Assembly (NCBI RefSeq): GCF_000745475.1
Contig: NZ_JQJJ01000009.1
Coordinates: forward strand, 951,367 to 1,015,366
Direction: 5' to 3'
From: Allobosea sp. UNC402CLCol
GTDB lineage: Bacteria > Pseudomonadota > Alphaproteobacteria > Rhizobiales > Beijerinckiaceae
DNA: 64,000 nucleotides
This document shows positions 33,949-41,317 of the stretch, in pieces. Within the stretch, counting starts at the first letter, position 1. Each line of letters starts with the position of its first letter. The notes below the pieces were generated by a model. The model made no database searches, was not told the origin of the DNA, and worked only from the letters and a program-made list of their open reading frames with translations. A program made the position numbers and the translations under genes.

Positions 33949-34581
33949 TTAGTCGTGGGACTGAAACCATCCCTGGGTAATCGCGTATTGCACGATCTGC
34001 TGGCGGCTCTCGATGCTCAGCTTGCTGCTGGCGCGCGCCTTGTAGGTTTCCGCCGATTTCTTGGTGATCCCGATCCGCGCAGCCGCCTCGCGAATACTGA
34101 ATCCGAGAGCGATCAGGCGGAGGATTTCTTTCTCCCTCTCGGTCAGGACCGAGCCGCGCCGCGTTCCCCCGACCGTCAGAAGGGAGTGGGGGGAATCGAG
34201 GAAGGAGCCGCCGCGGAGGACCGTGGCGATCGCCTTGCACACGACTGAAACGGGCGATTGCTTGAGGACGTAGCCGCGCACGCCGAAAGCGAGCAGGCGG
34301 TGGGCGCGCGCATTGTCGAGTTCCTCGGCCACGACGAGGATCCGCTGCGATGGCAGATCGTTCAGCAGGCTTTCGACGACTGAAATCCCGTTGAAATCAT
34401 CGCCGACGACCGCGACGTCTGGAGCTGCCTTCTCGATGACTTTCGCGAGGTCGGCGGAGGAATGGGCCTCGCCGACAACAGCGATGTTCGGTTGCTCGGC
34501 CAGGCAGAACCGCAGTCCCGCCAGGAAGATCGGGTGTTCGTCTGCGAGGAAAATGCGAGCGGGGCGCTCGGATGACAGCAT
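33949..34581 (-). CDS. LuxR/NarL-type response regulator with pseudo-receiver domain
   Basis: 210 residues: receiver-like domain about 8-125 and GerE helix-turn-helix about 145-205 (VLTEREKEILRLIALGFSIR, then KSAETYKARASSKL). The receiver keeps the acidic pair (ADEHP) and the beta-5 lysine (GYVLKQSP). The phospho-acceptor position, normally the D of PDVVLLD, is Gly60 (PDVAVVGDDF), and the beta-4 Thr/Ser is Ala. So it is unlikely to be switched by normal phosphorylation. GGAGG lies eight bases before the ATG. No histidine kinase is adjacent. It lies between the export protein and the priming-transferase operon and probably regulates the locus. Confidence 0.88.
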   Translation of the reverse strand: MLSSERPARIFLADEHPIFLAGLRFCLAEQPNIAVVGEAHSSADLAKVIEKAAPDVAVVGDDFNGISVVESLLNDLPSQRILVVAEELDNARAHRLLAFGVRGYVLKQSPVSVVCKAIATVLRGGSFLDSPHSLLTVGGTRRGSVLTEREKEILRLIALGFSIREAAARIGITKKSAETYKARASSKLSIESRQQIVQYAITQGWFQSHD

Positions 34582-34651
34582 AGGCTTGCCTCCGCATGGA
34601 CGGGAGCCCGGTTGAGCCGATCGCAAATCGGCTCGGATGTGCCAGCGATAG

Positions 34652-35989
34652 CTAGTTCTGCGCCCCGGCCGGTCCGGCAGGGGGCAGCGCCGAGATGATC
34701 GATTGCAACGAGGCTCGCTCGACCCTGACGATATCCCCGGGCAGGATTGGCGAGGTCTCCTCGACCGCGATCTCGTTGACCGTGTCGCCCTGGCGCCTCT
34801 GGACGCTGAAGCGCATGCGGGCGAGCTGCTTTTCCTGCTGGCTCTGCAGCCTTGGCGCGAGCGCGGTCGATTCATGGATGAGCGCGCGCAGCGACGCGAT
34901 CCGGTCTTCCGACTGCTTGAGCGAGAGCTGGGTCTCGCGCAACTCGCGCCCGATATCGATCTCGCGCTGGTTCTGCACATCGGCGCGCATGCGGTCGATG
35001 CGGCTGATCTCCTGTTTCGCACGCGCTGTCGCCAGCATCAGATCGAGTCCCTGGCTCTCGGATTGCGCCAGGTTTTGCTCGACCGCGAGCTGGCGCGGAC
35101 TCACGGCCAGCCCTTTGCTCATCAAGCTGTTGATGTTGTCGAGTTCGCGGCGGATCAGATCCTGCTGGCGCTGCTGGGTCACCGCCTTGGCGCCGAGCGT
35201 ACGCAGCTCCTCCTCGATCAGGCCGCGCGATTGCTGCAGGAGGTCGAGTTGCGAGCGGACGGCATTGCGACGCGAGGCGAACAATGCGCTCTCCTCGCGC
35301 ATCGCCTGGGCGGCTCCCTCATCGAGGTTCCCGCGCACATCCTCGGAGAAAGTGATCGTTTCTGCCTGTCGCGTTTCGGCCAGCAACCTGTCGCGACGCA
35401 TCTGCAGGGCCAGCAACTGCGTCTGCTGGACGCGAATCTCGCCCTCGGCGACGATCGTCTCGCGCTCGAAACGGCCCAGCGCCAGCTCCATGCGCTGGAA
35501 CCCGCCTGCGATCGCGACCGCCTGCAAGGTGGTCATCGTCGGCCGGAAGGCATATTCGCCGGGTTTTTCGACGGCGCCGACCACGTAGATCGGCCGATAT
35601 TGCGCGATCTCGACGGCCGCTGCCGGCGCATTGACCAGCCCGGCGGTCTCCTTCAGCCGCTCCGAAATCAGCGCCGCGATCTCGGCCGGCGCCTTGCCGT
35701 CGACCGAGAAGGTGCCGACCACCGGCAGCGAGAGCATGCCGGTGGAGCTGACGGCGAACTCGCCGCTGAGAGCCGACCATTCGAAGAGCTCGCGCGAGTT
35801 CGGCCGCCATTCCGACACTTTGATCTTCAGCCGATCCTGCGCGGCGACACGGTATTCGAACTCGTTTGCGCCGGCTCGCGCGCCGTCGGCAAGGACCGTT
35901 GTCAGCGCCGCGACAAGCAGCGCAAGCATGCGGGCCGCGGCCCAGGCGCATTGCGGGGCAAGGGAGGCAGAGAGAGTGAGGTATCTCAC
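34652..35989 (-). CDS. Polysaccharide export protein, ExoF/Wza-like with long coiled coil
   Basis: About 445 residues. A signal peptide (RMLALLVAALTTVLADGARA) is followed by the polysaccharide-export domain (YRVAAQDRLKIKVSEWRP, GMLSLPVVGTFSVDGKAPAE) and a SLBB-type segment (RPIYVVGAVEKPGEYAF). From about residue 190 to 400 lies a coiled coil rich in Arg/Glu/Gln (for example RRELDNINSLMSKGLAVSPR), as in ExoF. The GTG at 35989 is chosen because GGAG lies six bases upstream and the signal peptide follows. It probably links the inner-membrane copolymerase to export through the periplasm. A -24/-12-like element lies 38 bases upstream. Confidence 0.88.
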   Translation of the reverse strand: MRYLTLSASLAPQCAWAAARMLALLVAALTTVLADGARAGANEFEYRVAAQDRLKIKVSEWRPNSRELFEWSALSGEFAVSSTGMLSLPVVGTFSVDGKAPAEIAALISERLKETAGLVNAPAAAVEIAQYRPIYVVGAVEKPGEYAFRPTMTTLQAVAIAGGFQRMELALGRFERETIVAEGEIRVQQTQLLALQMRRDRLLAETRQAETITFSEDVRGNLDEGAAQAMREESALFASRRNAVRSQLDLLQQSRGLIEEELRTLGAKAVTQQRQQDLIRRELDNINSLMSKGLAVSPRQLAVEQNLAQSESQGLDLMLATARAKQEISRIDRMRADVQNQREIDIGRELRETQLSLKQSEDRIASLRALIHESTALAPRLQSQQEKQLARMRFSVQRRQGDTVNEIAVEETSPILPGDIVRVERASLQSIISALPPAGPAGAQN

Positions 35990-36026
35990 AAAACACTCCA
36001 CGGCAGACCACTCTGGCAAACCCCCA

Positions 36027-36042
36027 AGCAAATCCGTTGCCA
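36027..36042 (-). promoter_or_regulatory. Sigma-54-like element before the export-protein gene
   Basis: Read on the minus strand the sequence is TGGCAACGGATTTGCT. TGGCA and TTGCT match the consensus at the right spacing, with two mismatches between them. The expected start point is about 26 bases before the GTG at 35989. Confidence 0.4.
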
Positions 36043-36180
36043 GTCCCTCGAGGGCCGTTAGCGTGCCCTTAACCATGAGGGTCCAGGCTGGTGGAAATCC
36101 CACGCGCGCCCGAAGCCTTTCTCGGGACGGCGAGCAAAGCTATAGTCACTGGCCGATAGCGAGCCGCGAAAGCACGAGCG

Positions 36181-36408
36181 ATGCTGATCGTCTTCTTCCT
36201 GGCTGCCATCGCCAGCGGTGCGCTGACCCTCTGGCTGATGTGGCCGCATGGCCTGCTTGTCGCGTTCATCGCCACCGCCGTGGTCGCCAGTGCGATCGTC
36301 GCCGTTTGCGCCGTGCTCGTCGCCGTCCTCAGGTCGCGCAGCGCGACCGGCGATGAGCCGCGTCCGCGTGGCGTCCTCGATCTCCTCGGGCCGCGCCAGC
36401 CCCGCTGA
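36181..36408 (+). CDS. Small membrane protein (75 aa)
   Basis: 75 residues with two hydrophobic segments (about 2-21 and 25-49) and a charged C-terminal tail (RSRSATGDEPRPRG). It is not recognised as a named family. It lies divergently from the export-protein gene and just before the tandem sigma-54 elements that precede the VanZ-like gene. Its composition is normal for the genome and the frame has no close competitor on either strand. Confidence 0.55.
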   Translation: MLIVFFLAAIASGALTLWLMWPHGLLVAFIATAVVASAIVAVCAVLVAVLRSRSATGDEPRPRGVLDLLGPRQPR

Positions 36409-36429
36409 GCGCTTGCGCGGCGGGCCTTC

Positions 36430-36465
36430 TGGCACATGAATTGCTCTTTTGGCACATGAATTGCT
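36430..36465 (+). promoter_or_regulatory. Tandem duplicated sigma-54 promoters
   Basis: TGGCACATGAATTGCT occurs at 36430-36445 and again at 36450-36465, 20 bases apart. Each copy matches TGGCACG-N4-TTGCT at every defined position except A for the G at position 7. The direction is toward the VanZ-like gene at 36540, leaving a leader of about 65 bases from the downstream copy. Confidence 0.6.
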
Positions 36466-36539
36466 GACGATCCCCGCAACAGCGGCTTGCGCGATCGCGC
36501 CTCTTGCCGCGGCCTGCCATTGCGATGGGAGAGGGGGCG

Positions 36540-37304
36540 ATGACGTTGCCTGTCCGGTTTCGGAGTTCGGATCGAGACCGCGACACGGATCTCGACAGGC
36601 TGGGACCGCTCTACGGGCAGCTCGAGCAGGCGCTCGCCGCGATCGAGCGCGAAAGTTCCGGGCTGTCGCGCCGGCTCGACGAGGCTCGCACCCGCGCGGC
36701 AGCGCTGCTCGGCAATGAGGACGGCATCTATTTCGAGCGCGAGCCGACCGACGAGGCCAGGCTGGTCGAGGCGGAGGCGCAGATGATGGCGGCCTTCCGC
36801 CGGCTCGAACAGTTGCGGGAGCAGCAATCGATGATCGCCGCCTGGCGCACGGAGATCGACGACACCGATCTCGGGCGCATGCTGCGCAGCGGGCCCAGAT
36901 CGAGCAATTGGGCCGCCCGCCTCCTGCGCTGGGTGCGGGCGCGGATGGCCGCCATCCGCCGCCTCGCCCGCTTCTTCGGCTGGGCGCTGATGCTCGTGAT
37001 CGTCCATGCGACATTGTCCGGCATCGAGCAGCGGCCATCCGTCGCCTGGCTGATGCCGGATTTCGAGCGAGGCCTCGCTTTCCTCGCCGCGGCCGCCGCC
37101 TTCGCGATCGGCTATCCTCGGCAGCGCTTTCTCATCTTCGCCGCTGGCCTTGCCGCGGTGATCTCGCTCGAACTCGCCCAGAGCTGGTCGCCGACGCGGC
37201 ACGGCACCATCCACGACGTCTGGATCAAGGCCGCCGGCCTTGGGCTGGGTTTTGCGCTGGTGTGGGGCGTGGAGCGGCTCAAACCAGCGGCGAGGAGCTG
37301 GTGA
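36540..37304 (+). CDS. VanZ-like membrane protein with N-terminal coiled coil
   Basis: About 254 residues. Residues about 18-110 are charged and helical (GQLEQALAAIERESSGLSRR), predicted to be a coiled coil. The C-terminal 120 residues have three or four membrane helices and the VanZ signature: LELAQSWSPTRHGTIHDVWI and GLGLG. VanZ family members occur in antibiotic-resistance and polysaccharide loci, with no known enzymatic activity. The ATG at 36540 (MTLPVRF) follows GAGAGGGGG; a start at 36525 is also possible. Tandem sigma-54-like promoters lie just upstream. Confidence 0.8.
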   Translation: MTLPVRFRSSDRDRDTDLDRLGPLYGQLEQALAAIERESSGLSRRLDEARTRAAALLGNEDGIYFEREPTDEARLVEAEAQMMAAFRRLEQLREQQSMIAAWRTEIDDTDLGRMLRSGPRSSNWAARLLRWVRARMAAIRRLARFFGWALMLVIVHATLSGIEQRPSVAWLMPDFERGLAFLAAAAAFAIGYPRQRFLIFAAGLAAVISLELAQSWSPTRHGTIHDVWIKAAGLGLGFALVWGVERLKPAARSW

Positions 37305-37414
37305 AGATCGCCCCGACGACGCGGGCTTCGGCGATCCGGCTCCCATCCGGGCGAGGATGACACCGTCCGCTACGAAAACGTTGATCGCCGGGCATGAGCG
37401 CGGCCGCCATGGGC

Positions 37415-38599
37415 TCAGGATGCGCCGGCTGGCGCGGCTGTCAGGCTGCCTCCGGCGACGGCCGACCGTGGCTGGGCGCGCCCATCGGCGGCGAGCAGGG
37501 CCTGTGCATGGGCATGCACGACCTTGTCGAGGCTGAAACGATCGATGTAGTCGATGCGGTATTGCGCATCGCGGCGCTGCGACACGACATGGTCGTGATA
37601 ATGCACCATCGCATCGACGAAACCGGCCATGTCGCCCAGCGGCACGAGCCGGCCGAGCCGGTTGTCGACAAGGATGTCGCTGGGTCCGAATTCGCAATCG
37701 AAGGCGATCACCGGCAGGCCGAAGCGCAGCGCCTCGCAGATGGCCAGGGACCAGCCTTCCCAGCGTGCGCCCGACAGGTAGACGTCGCTGTTCGACAGCG
37801 GAATGGCCGGGCTGTCAGGATAGTGCTCGATCCTGACCCGGTCGGCGAGGCCGAGTTCATCGATCAGGGCGCGGATCGCCGCCTCCTCCTCGCCATAGCC
37901 GACGAGCGCAAGCTCGGCACCCCTGCGCGTCTCGCAGAAGGCGGCAAAGGCGCGCAGAAGGACGTCGTAGCCCTTCTGATAGGCGAACCGACCCACCGTG
38001 ACGAAGCGGATCGGACGGCCGATCGCGGGCGCCGGCATAGGCACGGGCGTATCGAAGGAGCGCACGGGATTTGGCACCCAGACATGTTCGACCTCGCTGG
38101 GATAATCGCGTCGGAAGGCGTCGAGCTGGCGCGGCGACGTCCCGAAGACGCGCGCCAGCCGCGGCAGGACCAGAAACCGCATGGCCTCGAACAGGACGGT
38201 TGCCTTGAATGAGCGCCGCTCGAGCCTGGGATTGCCGTGAAGGTAGAGGATGAAGCGGCGCCTGATGCCGAGGCAGGCGAGCCAGAACACCGCCGTCGGC
38301 TCGACCTGCGGCACCACGACGAGGTCGAACCGGCCGCCGGCAATCGTCTTCCGAACCCGCCGCAGCAGGTCCAGCCGCCCGTTCGAGAAGCTGAGAAGGA
38401 CGTCATATGGCCGCGGCTGGCCGACGATCTGCTCGAAGGGCGACGTGTAGAGGACGGAGATCTCGAGATCGCCTCTGTACTCGCTCGCCAGCGCCGAGCA
38501 GATCGAATCGGTGACGCGCTCGATGCCGGCAAACGACCGCGTCGGCGGCACGATGTAGAGGACCCTGGTCTTCCCTTCCGGCATCGCGCGCTCGACCAT
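37415..38599 (-). CDS. Glycosyltransferase family 4
   Basis: 394 residues. The N-terminal domain has RVLYIVPPTRSFAGIERVTD and FILYLHGNPRLERRSF. The donor domain has IRFVTVGRFAYQKGYDVLLR, VYLSGARWEGWSLAICEALR (E-x7-E variant) and GLPVIAFDCEFGPSDI. It faces away from the GT2 gene at 38733, and a good sigma-54-like element is located 36 bases upstream of its ATG. It presumably adds one sugar of the exopolysaccharide repeat. Confidence 0.9.
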   Translation of the reverse strand: MVERAMPEGKTRVLYIVPPTRSFAGIERVTDSICSALASEYRGDLEISVLYTSPFEQIVGQPRPYDVLLSFSNGRLDLLRRVRKTIAGGRFDLVVVPQVEPTAVFWLACLGIRRRFILYLHGNPRLERRSFKATVLFEAMRFLVLPRLARVFGTSPRQLDAFRRDYPSEVEHVWVPNPVRSFDTPVPMPAPAIGRPIRFVTVGRFAYQKGYDVLLRAFAAFCETRRGAELALVGYGEEEAAIRALIDELGLADRVRIEHYPDSPAIPLSNSDVYLSGARWEGWSLAICEALRFGLPVIAFDCEFGPSDILVDNRLGRLVPLGDMAGFVDAMVHYHDHVVSQRRDAQYRIDYIDRFSLDKVVHAHAQALLAADGRAQPRSAVAGGSLTAAPAGAS

Positions 38600-38634
38600 C
38601 GCTCCGGAGCCGCCGATCGGCCCGGTACGGCTCT

Positions 38635-38650
38635 TGCAATGTCCGCGCCA
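38635..38650 (-). promoter_or_regulatory. Sigma-54 -24/-12 promoter before the GT4 gene
   Basis: On the minus strand the sequence is TGGCGCGGACATTGCA. It matches TGGCACG-N4-TTGCA except for one base (G for A). The predicted start is about 24 bases before the ATG at 38599. A weaker plus-strand element, TGGCGCGGGCCCAGCG at 38672-38687, faces the GT2 gene in the same gap. Confidence 0.5.
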
Positions 38651-38732
38651 AATGGGGCGTTTCGTCGCCGCTGGCGCGGGCCCAGCGCCATGGTGGGTGC
38701 GCCGCAGGCTTTAGATTTCAGCGGAGCGGCGC

Positions 38733-39773
38733 ATGACCGGTTCGACTCCCAGGCTCGCGGTAATCATCAACTGCTTCAACTATGCGGAATATGTCGAGCG
38801 CGCGATCCGCAGCGTGCTCGCACAGGGCCGCGACGACTGTGAATTGATTGTCGTCGACGACGGCTCGACCGACGCCTCCTGGGACGTCATCGGCGGGACG
38901 GGAGTAACGGCCTACCGGACCGAGAACGGCGGCCAGCGCCGTGCCTGCATCTTCGGCCTCGACCGGACCACGGCGCCCTTCGTGCTGTTCCTCGATGCCG
39001 ACGACGAGCTCGCCCCCGGCGCACTCGATGTGATCATCCCGCGGCTCGATCCGTCGGTCGCCAAGCTGCAATTCTGCCTCAGCCGCATCGACCGCGACGG
39101 CAACAGGCTGGGCTCGGCCGTTCCCGAGCCCGACCAGATTCGCATGACGAGCGATCTGAGCGAGCGTGTCCGCCGGACCGGCGTCTATGTCAGCCCGCCG
39201 ACCTCCGGGAACGTGTTCAGGCGCGACCTCTGCGAATTGCTGCGCGACGCCGATTATGACGACGCGGTCGACGGGATCATCGTCCTCGCGGCCCCCTTCT
39301 TTGGCGAGGTCGTCTCGCTGCCACAGGAGCTCGGGCTCTATCGCGTTCACGATCGCAACATCTCCGGTGTCGGTCGGGCCATCGACGGCGCCAGGATCGA
39401 GCAGCACATGCAGCGCTTCCGAAACCTCATAGGCCATCTCAATCGGGTCATGCCGGCGGGGAGCGCGAGGCCGCAGCTCGATGCCGAACAGACCTTCTTC
39501 TACCTCGAGAAGAAGTCGGTCCTTGCGTCGATCGACCGGCGCATGGATCGCTTTCGGCAACTTCCCATGCTGATCAGGGTCATCAGCGGGGACTATTTTT
39601 CAGCGAAGCGGAAGCTCGCCCTTTCGCTGTTCCATATCCTGATCGCCTTCCTACCGGTCGGGATATCGCGCCGTCTCATCGAGTTCCGTTACCGGTCCGA
39701 GCAACGCACGCCGATCGGGCTGGCCAAGGCGCTGATCGGTAATGGGAGCGATGTTCGGCCCCGGTCGCTGTGA
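38733..39773 (+). CDS. Glycosyltransferase family 2
   Basis: 346 residues, GT-A fold. The N-terminus LAVIINCFNYAEYVERAIRS and CELIVVDDGSTDASWDVI form the nucleotide-sugar site, and the D-x-D motif is LFLDADDELAPG. The C-terminal 100 residues carry a basic/hydrophobic region (LALSLFHILIAFLPVGI) that may bind the membrane. It is the last gene of the exopolysaccharide locus on this side. Confidence 0.9.
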   Translation: MTGSTPRLAVIINCFNYAEYVERAIRSVLAQGRDDCELIVVDDGSTDASWDVIGGTGVTAYRTENGGQRRACIFGLDRTTAPFVLFLDADDELAPGALDVIIPRLDPSVAKLQFCLSRIDRDGNRLGSAVPEPDQIRMTSDLSERVRRTGVYVSPPTSGNVFRRDLCELLRDADYDDAVDGIIVLAAPFFGEVVSLPQELGLYRVHDRNISGVGRAIDGARIEQHMQRFRNLIGHLNRVMPAGSARPQLDAEQTFFYLEKKSVLASIDRRMDRFRQLPMLIRVISGDYFSAKRKLALSLFHILIAFLPVGISRRLIEFRYRSEQRTPIGLAKALIGNGSDVRPRSL

Positions 39774-40187
39774 TCCGCGATCGACAGCCCTTGCGTCGTG
39801 GAACAGCTATTGGATACCGCAGCTCAACGAAGCCCCGCGGTCAGCCATCACGCCGCTTTCGATCAGCCTCCCAGAATGCGGACGTTGCCAGCGTCCGGGA
39901 TGGGCCACCCTTGGCTGCTCGACTGCCAGCCTCAGCAGGCTGCCCTGAAGCAGACGTTCCAGACGTCGGCTAGGGGTCACAAACGTCAGTCGTTCGTCCG
40001 GACGAAATGCGCCAATAGCAGAAGTTGGCGCTTTGCCCGGAAGCGGACATCACCAATCGGTAACAATAAAGGCTTGAGGATGAGCCGCGCTGCCCTGAGA
40101 AGGTTCGTGGCAGAGGTTCTCTTTCCAGCTCTCGAACCGATCTTGCCAGATTGTTTCAAGATTTAGCGGCGCGCTCGCCCCAAAAGA
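39774..40187. other. Intergenic region, no gene seen
   Basis: This 414-base stretch has no convincing frame and no recognisable gene remnant. It contains the word AAGCGGACAT (near 40040), which recurs in other intergenic regions of the window. It separates the exopolysaccharide locus from the RpiR/M81 locus. Confidence 0.5.
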
Positions 40188-41078
40188 CTAGATTTTTCTG
40201 CGAGGAATGGCGGTCGCATAGGTGTTCAGCGAGAGCAGGTGGCGGTCGGCGCGATGGAGCGCGGCGAGCGCCGCATTGCGATCCTTGTTGGCCAGCAATC
40301 CGCAGAGCACCTCGGAGATCGCCAGCGCCGGCGCCAGCGTGTGAAAGAAGCTCTGGCTCTCGGTGGAGCAGAGGATGGCCTGATCGGCGATGCCGACCAG
40401 CGGCGAAACCTCGCTGTCGGTGATCGCGATGATGCCGAGCCCCTTTTCGCGAGCGAGCTCGGCGAGCTCCAGGCTGTGGCGCGCGTAAGGATTGATCGAG
40501 ATGGCGAGCAGCACGTCCTCGGCGCCGGCGCGGATCAACCCGTCGCCCACCGTGTCGGCCGGCCCGTCGAGATGGATCGTCTTCTCCCCGAGCAGCGCCA
40601 TCACATAGTGGAAATGCCAGGCGACCGAATGGCAGGAGCGCAGGCCCAGCACATAGATCCGGCGCGCCTGCGCCAGCCGGTCGGCCGCCGCCGAGAGACG
40701 TTCCAGCGAGGCCGGTTCCGACAGGCGCGCGATCTGGGCGGCGAGCCCTTGCAGCATGCGCCGCGACAATTGCGCGGCGGCCATGTCCTGCTCGCTCTCG
40801 TCGGTCTTCATCGCGCGCGCCGCGAAGCCGTCGACGCGGAAGCGGATCGCCTCGGCATGATGGGCGCGGATATCGTCATAACCGGCGAGGCCCAGGAACT
40901 TCGCGAGCCGCGTCATCGTCGAGGGCTGCACACCGGCATTGCGCGCCAGCTCGCGCATCGAGACCAGCGCCACCTCCTGCGGATGCTCGATGATGTAACG
41001 CGCCGCCTGCTGCAATTGCGGGGACATGCCGTCGAAGAGGCTGACGATGCGCTCGCGCAAGGGATCCGCCTGCAACAT
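40188..41078 (-). CDS. MurR/RpiR-family transcriptional regulator
   Basis: 296 residues. The N-terminal HTH_6 domain has SPQLQQAARYIIEHPQEVAL and NAGVQPSTMTRLAKFLGLAG. The C-terminal SIS (sugar isomerase) domain has IYVLGLRSCHSVAWHFHYVM and LLAISINPYARHSLELAELA, with GLGIIAITDSEVSPL. Ligands for this family are usually phosphosugars, but many members regulate amino-compound catabolism. It is divergent from the aminotransferase-M81-ABC operon and its gap holds a 22-bp palindrome, so it probably controls that operon. Confidence 0.92.
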   Translation of the reverse strand: MLQADPLRERIVSLFDGMSPQLQQAARYIIEHPQEVALVSMRELARNAGVQPSTMTRLAKFLGLAGYDDIRAHHAEAIRFRVDGFAARAMKTDESEQDMAAAQLSRRMLQGLAAQIARLSEPASLERLSAAADRLAQARRIYVLGLRSCHSVAWHFHYVMALLGEKTIHLDGPADTVGDGLIRAGAEDVLLAISINPYARHSLELAELAREKGLGIIAITDSEVSPLVGIADQAILCSTESQSFFHTLAPALAISEVLCGLLANKDRNAALAALHRADRHLLSLNTYATAIPRRKI

Positions 41079-41219
41079 TTGAATCGCACCCTCTTTGCCC
41101 CGTCGCGACCATTCCCGCGCGCCGGTCGGATTTCAAACGGTTTCTCGGCTTTCCCTCAGCCTTTGAGGGCGTTGCGCTGGACTGTTCCGTCGCGACAGTT
41201 TTAGCGTCAATCGTTTCCG

Positions 41220-41241
41220 ATTTGTATCATATAAAACAAAT
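41220..41241. promoter_or_regulatory. 22-bp palindrome in the RpiR/aminotransferase divergent region
   Basis: ATTTGT and ACAAAT are perfect 6-base arms around a 10-base spacer (ATCATATAAA). It lies in the gap between the divergent RpiR gene (starting at 41078) and the aminotransferase ATG (41318), a good place for the RpiR operator. Confidence 0.45.
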
Positions 41242-41317
41242 GTTGCATCACTCGATGAGGCGTGTCATGAGGCTGCGCGTCGCGGCGGCCTGTCCGCGCC
41301 AATCCGGGAAGCTTGAG

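Noticed and set aside
34640..34660. TGGCAC at the start of a possible sigma-54 promoter before the LuxR-type gene
   Set aside because: The -24 box is perfect, but GC lies one base out of register, which abolishes sigma-54 promoters.
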